A DNA stretch of 64,000 nt from JANQOZ01 sp045106555 (GTDB lineage: Bacteria > Pseudomonadota > Gammaproteobacteria > Xanthomonadales > SZUA-38), in contig JBGCET010000032.1 in NCBI GenBank assembly GCA_045106555.1, positions 62,001 to 126,000 on the forward strand, in the 5' to 3' direction. The translations under genes and the position numbers were made by a program. This document shows positions 1 through 7,714 of this stretch, piece after piece (position 1 is the first letter of the stretch; every line of letters starts with the position of its first letter). The notes beneath the pieces are model-generated. The model saw only the letters and a list, made by a program, of their open reading frames with translations. It had not been told where the DNA came from and searched no databases.

Positions 1-676
1 CTGCATCCCGGCGGGAGTCAGATGCGATTTTTCCGTCCCGCATGGCAATGACACGGGAAGCATGGGCGGCGATTTCGTCTTCGTGGGTCACCATGACAAT
101 GGTCTGACCATCTCGGTTGAGTTCTTCAAACAGGGCCATAATTTCCTCCGAGGTTCGACTGTCCAAATTGCCGGTGGGTTCATCAGCCAGCAACAACGGC
201 GGTTGCCTGATCAGAGACCGAGCAATGGCCACCCGTTGCCTCTGGCCACCTGACAGCTGATTGGGTCGATGATCCATTCGGTCAGCCAGTCCTAGTCTGG
301 CAAGCAGATCGCGGGCTCGCTGGGGCGTTACCGTGGCGTCTTCACTGTAGCGTAGTGGCAACATGACATTTTCCAGCGCACTCAAGCGGGGCAGCAAATG
401 GAAACTCTGAAACACAAAACCGATTTTTTCATTGCGCACACGGGACAAGTCGTCATCGCTCATCTCCGCCACTTCGTGAGACAACAGTTGATAGGACCCC
501 TGATCCGGAGTATCCAAGCAGCCCAGAATATTCATCAGCGTTGATTTCCCAGATCCCGACGGCCCCATTACGGCAACAAAATCTTGCTGGCCGACGGTCA
601 GGTCGACATGATCCAGAGCATGCACTCGGGTATCTCCAACCTGGAAAACACGACAGAGTTTTTGGGTTGTTATCAT
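1..676 (-). CDS. ABC transporter ATP-binding protein, MacB/LolD type (3' end outside window)
   Basis: Open reading frame running off the left edge, about 225 residues visible. It is an ATPase subunit that would power a lipoprotein- or drug-exporting MacB/LolCDE-like permease on the inner membrane. Visible motifs: Walker A GPSGSGKSTL near residue 40, signature LSGGQRQRVAIARSL, Walker B LLLADEPTGNLD followed by an H-loop VTHED. The LNRDGQTIVMVTHE stretch is typical of the MacB/LolD clade. ATG at 676 is chosen because AAGGGA lies nine bases upstream; an in-frame GTG at 682 is the alternative. The partner permease would be beyond position 1, so the substrate cannot be judged here. Confidence 0.9.
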   Translation of the reverse strand, partial: MITTQKLCRVFQVGDTRVHALDHVDLTVGQQDFVAVMGPSGSGKSTLMNILGCLDTPDQGSYQLLSHEVAEMSDDDLSRVRNEKIGFVFQSFHLLPRLSALENVMLPLRYSEDATVTPQRARDLLARLGLADRMDHRPNQLSGGQRQRVAIARSLIRQPPLLLADEPTGNLDSRTSEEIMALFEELNRDGQTIVMVTHEDEIAAHASRVIAMRDGKIASDSRRDA

Positions 677-856
677 CGTCACCAGTCCCTTGCCCCATTA
701 GCCGCCGCATTGTTGTGCAAACCCCGTCCAGATGGCGTGAACCCTTGAACGTGACTTTTGGGGTACCTCATAGCCACGCCAGTTTGCGCTTGCAGGAGGA
801 ATTCTACAGGATCCGCCGTTAACCATTGAGAGTGGTTTGAGGATAAATATGGGGGC

Positions 857-876
857 CCAGAAAAGGGCTTTTCTGG
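857..876. other. Perfect hairpin in the mddA-ABC intergenic space
   Basis: CCAGAAAA / TTTTCTGG with a four-base GGGC loop, 30 bases past the mddA stop on the minus strand. No T-run follows on either strand, so it is only a weak terminator candidate. The rest of the 677-905 gap holds nothing else I can identify. Confidence 0.35.
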
Positions 877-905
877 ACCCGCACATCGCTACACTTCATT
901 GTGGC

Positions 906-1673
906 TTAAGACAACTCAACCGTTGGCAGTTCGCTGGCGGACATTTGAGCCGGTTTACCTGGGATCAACATGGGTACCTGCTGCTGATAACGGCGATATT
1001 CCTCACCGTGATAGTGCACCAAATCGCGCTCTTCCAGCTGAATCGCAGCCACGATGTACACCGTTAACAACAGCGCAAATACGGCGTGGGCAATTGTCAT
1101 CGTGGGAGTGGCCCAGGCCACGATAATCCAGCCTACGTAAAGCGGATGGCGAACAACGCGGTAAAGTCCGGGTGTTCGGAACTTCGGATACCGATAAGGG
1201 CGGCCGCGAAACTGCTCCCACACTTGCGCCAGTCCAAACAGATCAAAGTGGTTTATCAGAAAGGTACTGACAAACACGATGGCCCAGCCAAACACGTAAA
1301 GTGACAGCAGCGCGGTACGACCTGCCTCTCCGGTGACATCCCAGCACAGTCCGCCGATGGGCTGCCAAAAAGCCATCAGCGCGGCCAGGGCAATGGATGA
1401 AAACAAGACATAGGTACTGCGTTCAGCCGCCGGCGGAATAATCCGCGTCCATTTTTCTTTAAACCCTCGTCTCGCCATGCCGCTGTGTTGAAGCACAAAT
1501 GCCGCCAGCAGCCCGAGGTCAAATAGAAGGGCTTCCAACATCGGTCTTGAGGGGGTAGCGTCGATGGAATTGGGCACGCCAAAATTCCCGATAAATCCGA
1601 CGCAATAGAGAAAAACCGCAAAAAATATGAGATAGCTGATGATTCCGTAAGACAGTATTAGCAGGCGTTTCAT
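906..1673 (-). CDS. mddA: MddA-like methanethiol S-methyltransferase (isoprenylcysteine methyltransferase superfamily)
   Basis: Integral-membrane methyltransferase of 255 residues. Known MddA enzymes methylate methanethiol to dimethyl sulfide with SAM. The sequence has about five to six hydrophobic helices, an N-terminal FLYCVGFIGNFGVP block that I associate with MddA/NnrU-like proteins, and the C-terminal SAM-binding signature of the superfamily: RVVRHPLYVGW followed by IQLEERDLVHYHGEEYRRY. ATG at 1673 has GGAG seven bases upstream; the in-frame TTG twelve bases earlier is less likely. It stands alone between unrelated genes. A generic NnrU or isoprenylcysteine methyltransferase role cannot be excluded; membership of the superfamily is firm, the substrate is inferred. 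Confidence 0.75.
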   Translation of the reverse strand: MKRLLILSYGIISYLIFFAVFLYCVGFIGNFGVPNSIDATPSRPMLEALLFDLGLLAAFVLQHSGMARRGFKEKWTRIIPPAAERSTYVLFSSIALAALMAFWQPIGGLCWDVTGEAGRTALLSLYVFGWAIVFVSTFLINHFDLFGLAQVWEQFRGRPYRYPKFRTPGLYRVVRHPLYVGWIIVAWATPTMTIAHAVFALLLTVYIVAAIQLEERDLVHYHGEEYRRYQQQVPMLIPGKPAQMSASELPTVELS

Positions 1674-1932
1674 GACGTTCTCCAATCAGTTGTTCGCGAA
1701 CCGTTCGTTCGTGATGGAGGAGAGTTTGACGGTCCGATGGTCGGGAGTCCTGACCGCTGGCTGACCATCCATTGACTATTGCTTGACCACCAAATAACAC
1801 TAACGAAAACAATAACCTATAAATTTCTTGACCTGAGGCCTGGCCTGCGGCAACGCGAATTTTGGCATACGGGGTGGGCCAAAGAGGGGCCAAAGAGAGG
1901 TGAAACGGGATCGCTGAAGTTAACGCGAGTGA

Positions 1933-2823
1933 CTAATCGTCACCCTCAAAACCGTTTCTGAACAGGTTCAGCTGGAAATTTATCTGTTGGGTTGTGGCAG
2001 CCAACATGTTGGTGACAGGCTGGGTTTGGCTCGCCTCGAAGGGCGCTCCAAACAATGTCACTGTTAGCTCAAGATCGATCACTTCCATAGGGCTTGGGAA
2101 ATTGCGCGCCAGCAGGCCGATGGCGTAAGAGCCGTCGGCCGGATTAGCGAAGGTGAAATCGTTGTAATTCGATCGAATGAGTGCGTAAGCCGGTGCTGGC
2201 ACGGGTTCGCCAGCATCGTTGAGCAGGGTCACGGTGCCGGTAACTTTGTGCAGATCAACGCCCACTTCCTCACGCCGGAAAATAATCCGATAGTCCACGG
2301 CGCTGCTGGTGGTATCGCAGTCACTGACTCGAACAAACAGCGTTTCATCGTCAGTGAAGTTGGGCAGTTGGCGGTCAACTTCGTCGATAGGCATGCCAGG
2401 GCAGGTGTTGACTTGGAACACGGGTGTCGCGGTCGCGGGACTTTCAATCAAATCAAAGTTGAAAATTTGCAGGTTGAGAGCCGCCGTTGCCGAGCCATCA
2501 CATTCATCTTGGCATAGCTGAATGAACAGTTTTGTGTTGGGCTCTGACGCAACCCAAGAGGTGGGGTAGTTATAGGTCGTGGCGAACAACGTCCAATCAA
2601 CATCCCCCGGGGTGTGGATGGAGCGCACGTGTTCCACGGTGGCATTGGTATTGTCCAATGCGTCAAAACCCGCCAGAAAAGGCCCCTGGTCCGGCGTTGG
2701 GTCGGGTTCAAATATGTCGGGTCCACCGCCTTTGGGTGATTGCGCACAGACAGCCCCACTGACCATGATCGTCAATAGGAATATTCTTGCTACCTGCCCA
2801 ATGCTCATGAACTTTGCCATCAT
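1933..2823 (-). CDS. Exported protein of unknown function with LFRNGFE C-terminal tail
   Basis: 296 residues with an N-terminal signal peptide (hydrophobic VARIFLLTIMVSGAVCAQ, cleavage likely after CA). The mature part has cysteine pairs (LCQDEC, NTCPGM, SDC) compatible with disulfides and a beta-rich pattern. Residues 30-190 resemble a bacterial pre-peptidase-like jelly-roll; 195-285 resemble a carboxypeptidase-regulatory-like fold (VTGTVTLLNDAGEPVP, DGSYAIGLLA). It ends in LFRNGFEGDD, the same tail as the unrelated protein at 10075-10329. Two ATG codons are adjacent at the start (2823 and 2820), with GGGGG overlapping them. No catalytic motif is visible. It lies downstream of the SnoaL-like gene, same strand, 64-base gap. 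Confidence 0.8.
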   Translation of the reverse strand: MMAKFMSIGQVARIFLLTIMVSGAVCAQSPKGGGPDIFEPDPTPDQGPFLAGFDALDNTNATVEHVRSIHTPGDVDWTLFATTYNYPTSWVASEPNTKLFIQLCQDECDGSATAALNLQIFNFDLIESPATATPVFQVNTCPGMPIDEVDRQLPNFTDDETLFVRVSDCDTTSSAVDYRIIFRREEVGVDLHKVTGTVTLLNDAGEPVPAPAYALIRSNYNDFTFANPADGSYAIGLLARNFPSPMEVIDLELTVTLFGAPFEASQTQPVTNMLAATTQQINFQLNLFRNGFEGDD

Positions 2824-2887
2824 TCCCCCGGATTCGCCTTTAGTTTAGCAGGCTGTGGGGCGGTGGCGAGGTTGTCGCCGGTGTAAT

Positions 2888-3337
2888 CTATTCAACGACT
2901 TGGGGTTTTAACGTATTCTGATCATGGAACAGGTGCCAACAGCCCGATGGACCGGGAGCAAAGCCCATTGAAAGCAGAAACGGGCTGCCAGGATTATCCG
3001 GTCGGTCAACGGAAACATCGAAAATGGCCATGCCAAAATGCTCGGTTTGGGTTTTTTGAACCACCCGTGCATTGAATGTCCAGGTCGGGTCGGCAAACCA
3101 CTCACGGTGCCCGGCGCGAACCTCGTCCCTACCATTCCAGCGGCTGCCGTTGGGTAAGATCATGGCGATTTTAGAGGCGGGCGGGAGGGTGCCCATATAC
3201 CGGTCGAGGTCTCTTTCTTTAATGGCCCTAAACGTTTGCTTTATGGCGTCGTCAAAACTTGCTGGACAGGAATGGTTTTCGCCGTAAACCGGCGTGAGAA
3301 AGGTCAGGCTGACGAGCAGTAGTTGGGATCGGTACAT
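2888..3337 (-). CDS. Secreted SnoaL/DUF4440-like (NTF2-fold) protein
   Basis: 149 residues. A signal peptide (SQLLLVSLTFLTPVYG) is followed by a small alpha+beta domain whose pattern (AIKERDLDRYMGTL, GRDEVRAGHREWF, TWTFNARVVQ, AIFDV) matches NTF2-like polyketide-cyclase/DUF4440 proteins, a family with many non-enzymatic binding members. No clear catalytic residue is conserved, so the ligand is unknown. ATG at 3337 has AGGA eight bases upstream and gives a clean signal peptide; the ATG at 3352 is the alternative. It lies 39 bases after ycgL, so may share its transcript. Confidence 0.65.
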   Translation of the reverse strand: MYRSQLLLVSLTFLTPVYGENHSCPASFDDAIKQTFRAIKERDLDRYMGTLPPASKIAMILPNGSRWNGRDEVRAGHREWFADPTWTFNARVVQKTQTEHFGMAIFDVSVDRPDNPGSPFLLSMGFAPGPSGCWHLFHDQNTLKPQVVE

Positions 3338-3391
3338 TGAGTCGTTCCTCATGGGCGAATAAACGCTGGCCGGCCTTGCCTGGAAGCAAAT

Positions 3392-3670
3392 TCAAAGGCG
3401 ATCATTTGCCATCAAGGGTGTGCGGGTTGGCGGTGGTTGCAGGTAGTAGCCTCTCGCAGTCAGCGCCTCGCGAACCGCGGCTGGATTGGCCCTGGCCAGT
3501 TTCTGTTCGGGTCCAAGGGATAGTTCCATGACAAGAGTCAACTCTCCCAGTTGTTCCAGCAGGGGTTGAGGAACTTGATCGAATTGATCTTGGCTCGACA
3601 CGTAAAGATAGGTTTCAGCCTTCCTGGCGCTACGATAGATAAAACATGAAATATCATCGTAAATTGCCAT
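3392..3670 (-). CDS. ycgL: YcgL family protein
   Basis: 92 residues covering the whole YcgL domain: CFIYRSARKAETYLYVSS at the N terminus, LGELTLVMELSLGPEQKLARA in the middle, and LTARGYYLQPPP at the end, all close to E. coli YcgL. The molecular role of the family is not established. Start ATG at 3670 is two bases from the stop of the lipocalin-like gene, so the pair is translationally close and probably co-transcribed. YcgL genes in other gammaproteobacteria often neighbour rnd or minC, which are not seen here. Confidence 0.9.
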   Translation of the reverse strand: MAIYDDISCFIYRSARKAETYLYVSSQDQFDQVPQPLLEQLGELTLVMELSLGPEQKLARANPAAVREALTARGYYLQPPPTRTPLMANDRL

Positions 3671-3672
3671 AA

Positions 3673-4179
3673 TCAGGAGTTATCCACGCCGTAAGAAGGC
3701 ACAGATGGCGCGGGCTGAGGAGCGTTTTGAGGCTTGGTCCATTGGATAACGTGACGTCGTTTGTTGTCGCCGATGAGTTCCATGCCTTCAAGGCTCAAGC
3801 CGCGCTCATTGAATGATGGAGAGCGTAGTTGAACGGTGCCGACCATATTGGGATTTAAGGCCAGACTCACTTCGTGACGTACCTGCCCATCAGCAATCGC
3901 CCAGCGACCCGCGTAGTGAAAGAAACTCTTAAATGCTTCAGCCTGAACGTCTGCCGATAGCTGTCGAGGGCTTACCGATTGGGAGACTCGTGGACGGCCA
4001 GAACGACACACGGTTGCGCTGACAAATCCATCCGGGGAGTAGATCAGTAGGCCGTCGGGCCTTTCGCCGAACGGGTAGTGGGTCTTTAGCAAGTTGCCGT
4101 CCGCATCCTGACTCTGGGTCGTCCACTGATGCAAGATCCAGCTGCCGGTCAGCGATGAGGCGAGTTGAGTAACAGACAT
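3673..4179 (-). CDS. Lipocalin-like domain protein
   Basis: 168 residues with the lipocalin-like pattern of PF13924: LTGSWILHQWTTQSQDADG at the start, GLLIYSPDGFVSATVCRSGRP, then FFHYAGRWAIADGQVRHEVSLALNPNMVGTVQLR and a closing strand. There is no signal peptide, so it is probably cytoplasmic. Proteins with this single domain occur as stand-alone genes next to oxidoreductases; the ligand is unknown. ATG at 4179 has GGGAAA eight bases upstream; a longer frame to 4224 lacks such a site. It is divergent from the sdpR-like gene, sharing a 141-base intergenic region that carries the SdpR-type operator. Confidence 0.8.
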   Translation of the reverse strand: MSVTQLASSLTGSWILHQWTTQSQDADGNLLKTHYPFGERPDGLLIYSPDGFVSATVCRSGRPRVSQSVSPRQLSADVQAEAFKSFFHYAGRWAIADGQVRHEVSLALNPNMVGTVQLRSPSFNERGLSLEGMELIGDNKRRHVIQWTKPQNAPQPAPSVPSYGVDNS

Positions 4180-4288
4180 CGTGATTTCCCTGTGCAGGTA
4201 AAGGACACCTGCGTTGGTTGGCATAGAAGCACATTCTGTTATCCGAGTTCAATTGTCACAATAGGGAATGGGTGCCATAGGTCACTTG

Positions 4289-4310
4289 TATTTAGATATT
4301 TGTCTAAATA
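4289..4310. promoter_or_regulatory. Palindromic operator upstream of sdpRI-like operon
   Basis: Perfect 8-base arms TATTTAGA and TCTAAATA flank a 6-base AT-rich spacer, ending ten bases before the ATG at 4321. The size, AT-richness and placement match operators of ArsR/SdpR-type dimers. The repressor encoded immediately downstream is the natural ligand, giving autorepression (inference). Confidence 0.75.
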
Positions 4311-4320
4311 TCATAATTCA

Positions 4321-4611
4321 ATGATTGGGCAATCACTTTTCAAAGCGCTAGCGGACCCGACGCGGCGTGAAATTTTGCGAATCTTACGGTCGGGTTCGCT
4401 TTCAGCTGGCGACATTGCCGATCAGTTTGTCATGACGCGGGCATCGCTTTCCCATCATTTCAACCTACTAAAGCAGGCTGACCTGGTGCGCACTGAGCGT
4501 CGTGGTCAGCACATTGTTTATTCACTAAACACCAGCGTTATGGAAGATGCTGCTGGTGCATTGGTGGAACTACTCAATCCCCCTCAGGAGGACCCCGTTG
4601 ATGACCCATAG
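4321..4611 (+). CDS. sdpR: ArsR-family autorepressor, SdpR type
   Basis: 96-residue winged-helix regulator. LFKALADPTRREILRIL opens the domain and MTRASLSHHFNLLKQADLV is the recognition helix region, followed by the wing RTERRGQHIVYSL. No cysteine metal site of the ArsR kind is present. The SdpR assignment rests on sequence style and on the next gene being SdpI. In Bacillus subtilis SdpR represses sdpRI until SdpI, bound to the killing factor SdpC, sequesters it at the membrane. The stop overlaps the SdpI start by 11 bases. No sdpC homologue is seen in this window. Confidence 0.85.
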   Translation: MIGQSLFKALADPTRREILRILRSGSLSAGDIADQFVMTRASLSHHFNLLKQADLVRTERRGQHIVYSLNTSVMEDAAGALVELLNPPQEDPVDDP

Positions 4612-5257
4612 AAATGCCAACATGATTAGCGGATTGCTAATAGCCCTCGCATGCGTCGCCATTGCTTTAGTGTATTCGAAGATGCCTGAAACCGTGGCCA
4701 CTCATTGGAACGCAACAGGCGAGGCAGACGGATTCTCCAGTCGGCTTACCGGCGCGTTGCTGGGGCCCGGCAGTGCTTTACTCACCTGGTTAATCATGTG
4801 GGCGATTCCTAAAATCTCCCCTAAAGGATTTCAGACCCATGAGTTTGCGACGGTAATGAATGTTTTCCAGGTGGTTTTGGTTCTCTTTATGCTGGGTGTT
4901 GGAGCCATCATTGTGATGACGGCGTTGGGTTACGACATTTCCACAGAACGGGTTGTGCCGGCAGCCACAGGCCTGCTGTTTATCGTATTGGGCAACTATC
5001 TGTCGAAGGTTCGTAAGAACTTTTTTGTGGGTATCCGGACACCCTGGACTCTGGCCAGTGACGAAGTATGGGCCAGGACCCATCGGGTGGCTGGATACTG
5101 TTTTGTGGTTAGCGGATTGGCGTTGTTGGTGGCCGGTTTTACTGGTGCTGGATTGGTCCCGCTAATCATAATTTCCATGATTGCCGGGCTGCTGCCAGTG
5201 GCCTATTCATTTTTTATCTATCGACAAATTGAAGGGTTTGACAATGGACAGGGGTAG
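4601..5257 (+). CDS. sdpI: SdpI family membrane protein (immunity/signal protein)
   Basis: 218 residues, six predicted membrane helices. The N-terminal DUF1648 part has MPETVATHWNATGEADGF (the PxHW/N signature) and the C-terminal SdpI domain has NYLSKVRKNFFVGIRTPWTL followed by WARTHRVAGYCFVVSG, both diagnostic. Start ATG at 4601 has CAGGAGGA nine bases upstream and overlaps the repressor gene. In Firmicutes SdpI confers immunity to SdpC toxin and titrates SdpR. In proteobacteria the pair often lacks the toxin and its stimulus is unknown. It is followed without a gap by an alpha/beta hydrolase. Confidence 0.9.
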   Translation: MTHRNANMISGLLIALACVAIALVYSKMPETVATHWNATGEADGFSSRLTGALLGPGSALLTWLIMWAIPKISPKGFQTHEFATVMNVFQVVLVLFMLGVGAIIVMTALGYDISTERVVPAATGLLFIVLGNYLSKVRKNFFVGIRTPWTLASDEVWARTHRVAGYCFVVSGLALLVAGFTGAGLVPLIIISMIAGLLPVAYSFFIYRQIEGFDNGQG

Positions 5258-6221
5258 CTCTGTGTCTGCTGTTGCTACAGCCCTAGTTGTTGCGTTGGTC
5301 ATTGGCGGACTGACCTGTCAGGTCTCGGCCGTGGCAATGGAGCAGGCGGTGGAAATTGAGGTCGGCAAGGTCACGCTGCATGGATCCCTGCTCAGCCCTG
5401 ACCTTATGCCAAGCAAGGCTTGTGCGCTAATTATCGCCGGCTCGGGTCCAACGGACCGTGATGGCAATTCGCGTCTGTTACCGGGTAAAAACAACAGTTT
5501 GAGATATTTGGCTGAATCGTTGCAGTCACTGTCTATTGAGTCACTCCGGTATGACAAGCGTAAAGTGGGCGAAAGCATCGTCGATGACCAGAACGAATCT
5601 GATTTACGATTTAGCCATTACGTGCAAGACGCCAGCTTCCTGCTGGAATGGCTGGACCGTCGCTGTGATGTGCCGGTATTTATATTGGGTCATAGTGAGG
5701 GCGGGCATATTGGACTCACGGTAGCGCAACAACGCCCGCTCGCAGGTTTGGTTATTCTGGCTGGTCCCGGTACCCATCCCGCAGATTTGATCGCCAATCA
5801 GCTGGCACAGCAGATAAGTGGAGACCTGCTTGAGCGCAGTGAACAGGTGTTGCGCGAGCTTCGTCAGGGTCAACTGGTGGCGTCGCCCCCACAGGAATTG
5901 GCTGCGCTGTTCCGGCCCTCGGTTCAGCCTTACCTGATCTCTTGGTTCAAACATGACCCACTGGCCCAGATAGCCGGCCTATCGGTGCCAGTTCTATTAG
6001 TTTACGGCACCGCAGATTTGCAGGTTCCGCCGGCGGACGGTGAAGCACTGAAGTTGGCAAATCCCAATGCCGAACTGCAGGTGATTTCGGGCATGAATCA
6101 CCTGTTGAAATCCGTACCGGGAACCATGGCTGAGCAGATGGCCAGCTATTCCGACCCTTCTTTGCCACTGGCGATTGAGCTGCCTCCTATCCTGGCGAAG
6201 TTTCTACTGGGCAAAAAGTAG
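5244..6221 (+). CDS. Exported alpha/beta hydrolase in sdpRI operon
   Basis: 325 residues. The N terminus is a signal peptide or anchor (VATALVVALVIGGLTCQVSA). The hydrolase part has the oxyanion-type block IIAGSGPTDRDGNS, nucleophile elbow LGHSEGGHIG, acid in VLLVYGTADLQVP, and histidine in ISGMNHLLK, so the full Ser-Asp-His triad is present. Closest recognisable group: serine-hydrolase family S33/dienelactone-hydrolase-like enzymes. ATG at 5244 lies inside the last codons of sdpI, with GAAGGG upstream, so it is translationally coupled to the immunity gene. The substrate is unknown; coupling suggests an envelope-acting enzyme induced with SdpI. Confidence 0.85.
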   Translation: MDRGSSVSAVATALVVALVIGGLTCQVSAVAMEQAVEIEVGKVTLHGSLLSPDLMPSKACALIIAGSGPTDRDGNSRLLPGKNNSLRYLAESLQSLSIESLRYDKRKVGESIVDDQNESDLRFSHYVQDASFLLEWLDRRCDVPVFILGHSEGGHIGLTVAQQRPLAGLVILAGPGTHPADLIANQLAQQISGDLLERSEQVLRELRQGQLVASPPQELAALFRPSVQPYLISWFKHDPLAQIAGLSVPVLLVYGTADLQVPPADGEALKLANPNAELQVISGMNHLLKSVPGTMAEQMASYSDPSLPLAIELPPILAKFLLGKK

Positions 6222-6280
6222 CGCGTTAAAGTCAACGGCATCGGTGGCCGATAGCCTGCGTAGACACCGGGACTGTGCAG

Positions 6281-7669
6281 ATGTCGGAAAACTGGAAAGA
6301 AAAATACTTTGATGCTCTGGATGATGCTGAACACGCAGAGCGGGAGCTGAAACGCCTGGCGACGCTGTTGCGACTGGCGGTAAGCCGATTGTCAGCCCCT
6401 GCCACGGGTGTGGATGCCCAGTTGGATGAGTGTCTTGATGAATTGCGCGCTGGCGTTCGAACCTCTCCTGTTTCCACGTCGGTAGAATCTTTGCTGGAAG
6501 ATATTGCGAAGATTGTCAGCACCCTGGATGGGTCCTTTAAGCCAGTGGACAAAGCGTCCAGTGCGAAGGCAGCGAGCAGTGCCGATTTGGTAACGTCAGA
6601 AACGCGTTTTGTCGATTTTCTTAAGGCCCTGGACCAAAAGGTCTTGAACCCTGAATCAATGCAAAAGGTCACCGCCAGACTCACTGCACCTGTCGCCGAA
6701 GCCGATTGGCCGGACGTGCTGGCCCAAATAGCTAAGCTGGTGTCAGAGGCTGCTGACTGTCAGTCGCGCCAGGTGGCGGAGTTGAAGGGATTCCTGGGGC
6801 AGCTCACTCGACGGTTGAAAGACATCGATCAATCGTTGGCTGGCACCCAGTCGAGTTTCTCCGAGAACCTTGGGTTCAGCGAGGAAATCGCCCAGTCGGT
6901 GAACACCGACCTGGACCTTCTCAGCGGTGAGGCTGCCCGCAGTAAAGACTTGTCTGACTTGCGTTCACTGCTGGAGCGGCGAACGGATGCCATCCAGTCA
7001 CGACTGCACGAATATATTGACCTTGAGCGGCAGCGGTATGCGGTGCAAAACGCTGAGGTTCACAAGTTGCGTCAGCGAGTAATGGAGCTTGAGAATTCTT
7101 CTGGGAACCTGAAGTCACAGCTGGACAGCGCCCGCCAGGAAGCGAACCGGGATGCGTTGACGGGACTGGTGAATCGGGCCGGATACGACAAGGCGATAAA
7201 AGCCGAAGTCGCCCGGTCTTCTAATTCAGGGCAAGCCCTGAGTTTGATCGTTTGTGATATTGATCATTTTAAAAAGCTCAACGACACGCTGGGCCATCAG
7301 GCCGGTGATCGGGTTCTTGCCTCCGTTGCCGAGGTGTTGGTGAGCACTGTGCGAAAGACGGACTTAGTTGCCCGTTATGGCGGCGAAGAATTCGTGGTGT
7401 TGCTGCCGGCTGGCGACGTGACAATCGCCGGCCGCGTGGCCGAAAAAATTCGCAGCGAAATTGCCGGGGCCAACTTTCAATTCAAAAAACGCCACGTGCC
7501 AGTCACGCTGTCCTGCGGATTTTCTCAACTGTCGGAGCATGATACCGGCGAGTCGCTCTTCGAGCGCGCGGACAGGCTGCTCTATCAGGCTAAGTCCAAT
7601 GGTCGGAACTGCGTTTGCGGTGCAACCATCGATACTGAACCGGCACAGGTGTTGTCGAAAACCGGGTAG
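6281..7669 (+). CDS. Diguanylate cyclase with N-terminal helical region
   Basis: 462 residues, cytoplasmic (no membrane helix). Residues 1-285 are mainly helical with long coiled-coil segments (KEKYFDALDDAEHAERELKRL; RQRVMELENSSGNLKSQLDS). The GGDEF domain covers about 290-450: DALTGLVNRAGYD, DIDHFKKLNDTLGHQAGD, active-site GGEEF, and ADRLLYQAKSNGRN. An inhibitory I-site RKTD sits exactly five residues before GGEEF, so the enzyme should synthesise c-di-GMP with product feedback. An in-frame GTG six bases upstream is an alternative start. A PilZ receptor is encoded at 22723-23112. Confidence 0.92.
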   Translation: MSENWKEKYFDALDDAEHAERELKRLATLLRLAVSRLSAPATGVDAQLDECLDELRAGVRTSPVSTSVESLLEDIAKIVSTLDGSFKPVDKASSAKAASSADLVTSETRFVDFLKALDQKVLNPESMQKVTARLTAPVAEADWPDVLAQIAKLVSEAADCQSRQVAELKGFLGQLTRRLKDIDQSLAGTQSSFSENLGFSEEIAQSVNTDLDLLSGEAARSKDLSDLRSLLERRTDAIQSRLHEYIDLERQRYAVQNAEVHKLRQRVMELENSSGNLKSQLDSARQEANRDALTGLVNRAGYDKAIKAEVARSSNSGQALSLIVCDIDHFKKLNDTLGHQAGDRVLASVAEVLVSTVRKTDLVARYGGEEFVVLLPAGDVTIAGRVAEKIRSEIAGANFQFKKRHVPVTLSCGFSQLSEHDTGESLFERADRLLYQAKSNGRNCVCGATIDTEPAQVLSKTG

Positions 7670-7714
7670 GGGCGTACCCCCATATTTCCGTTTCGCCAAA
7701 CGCTGCGCCAGGTG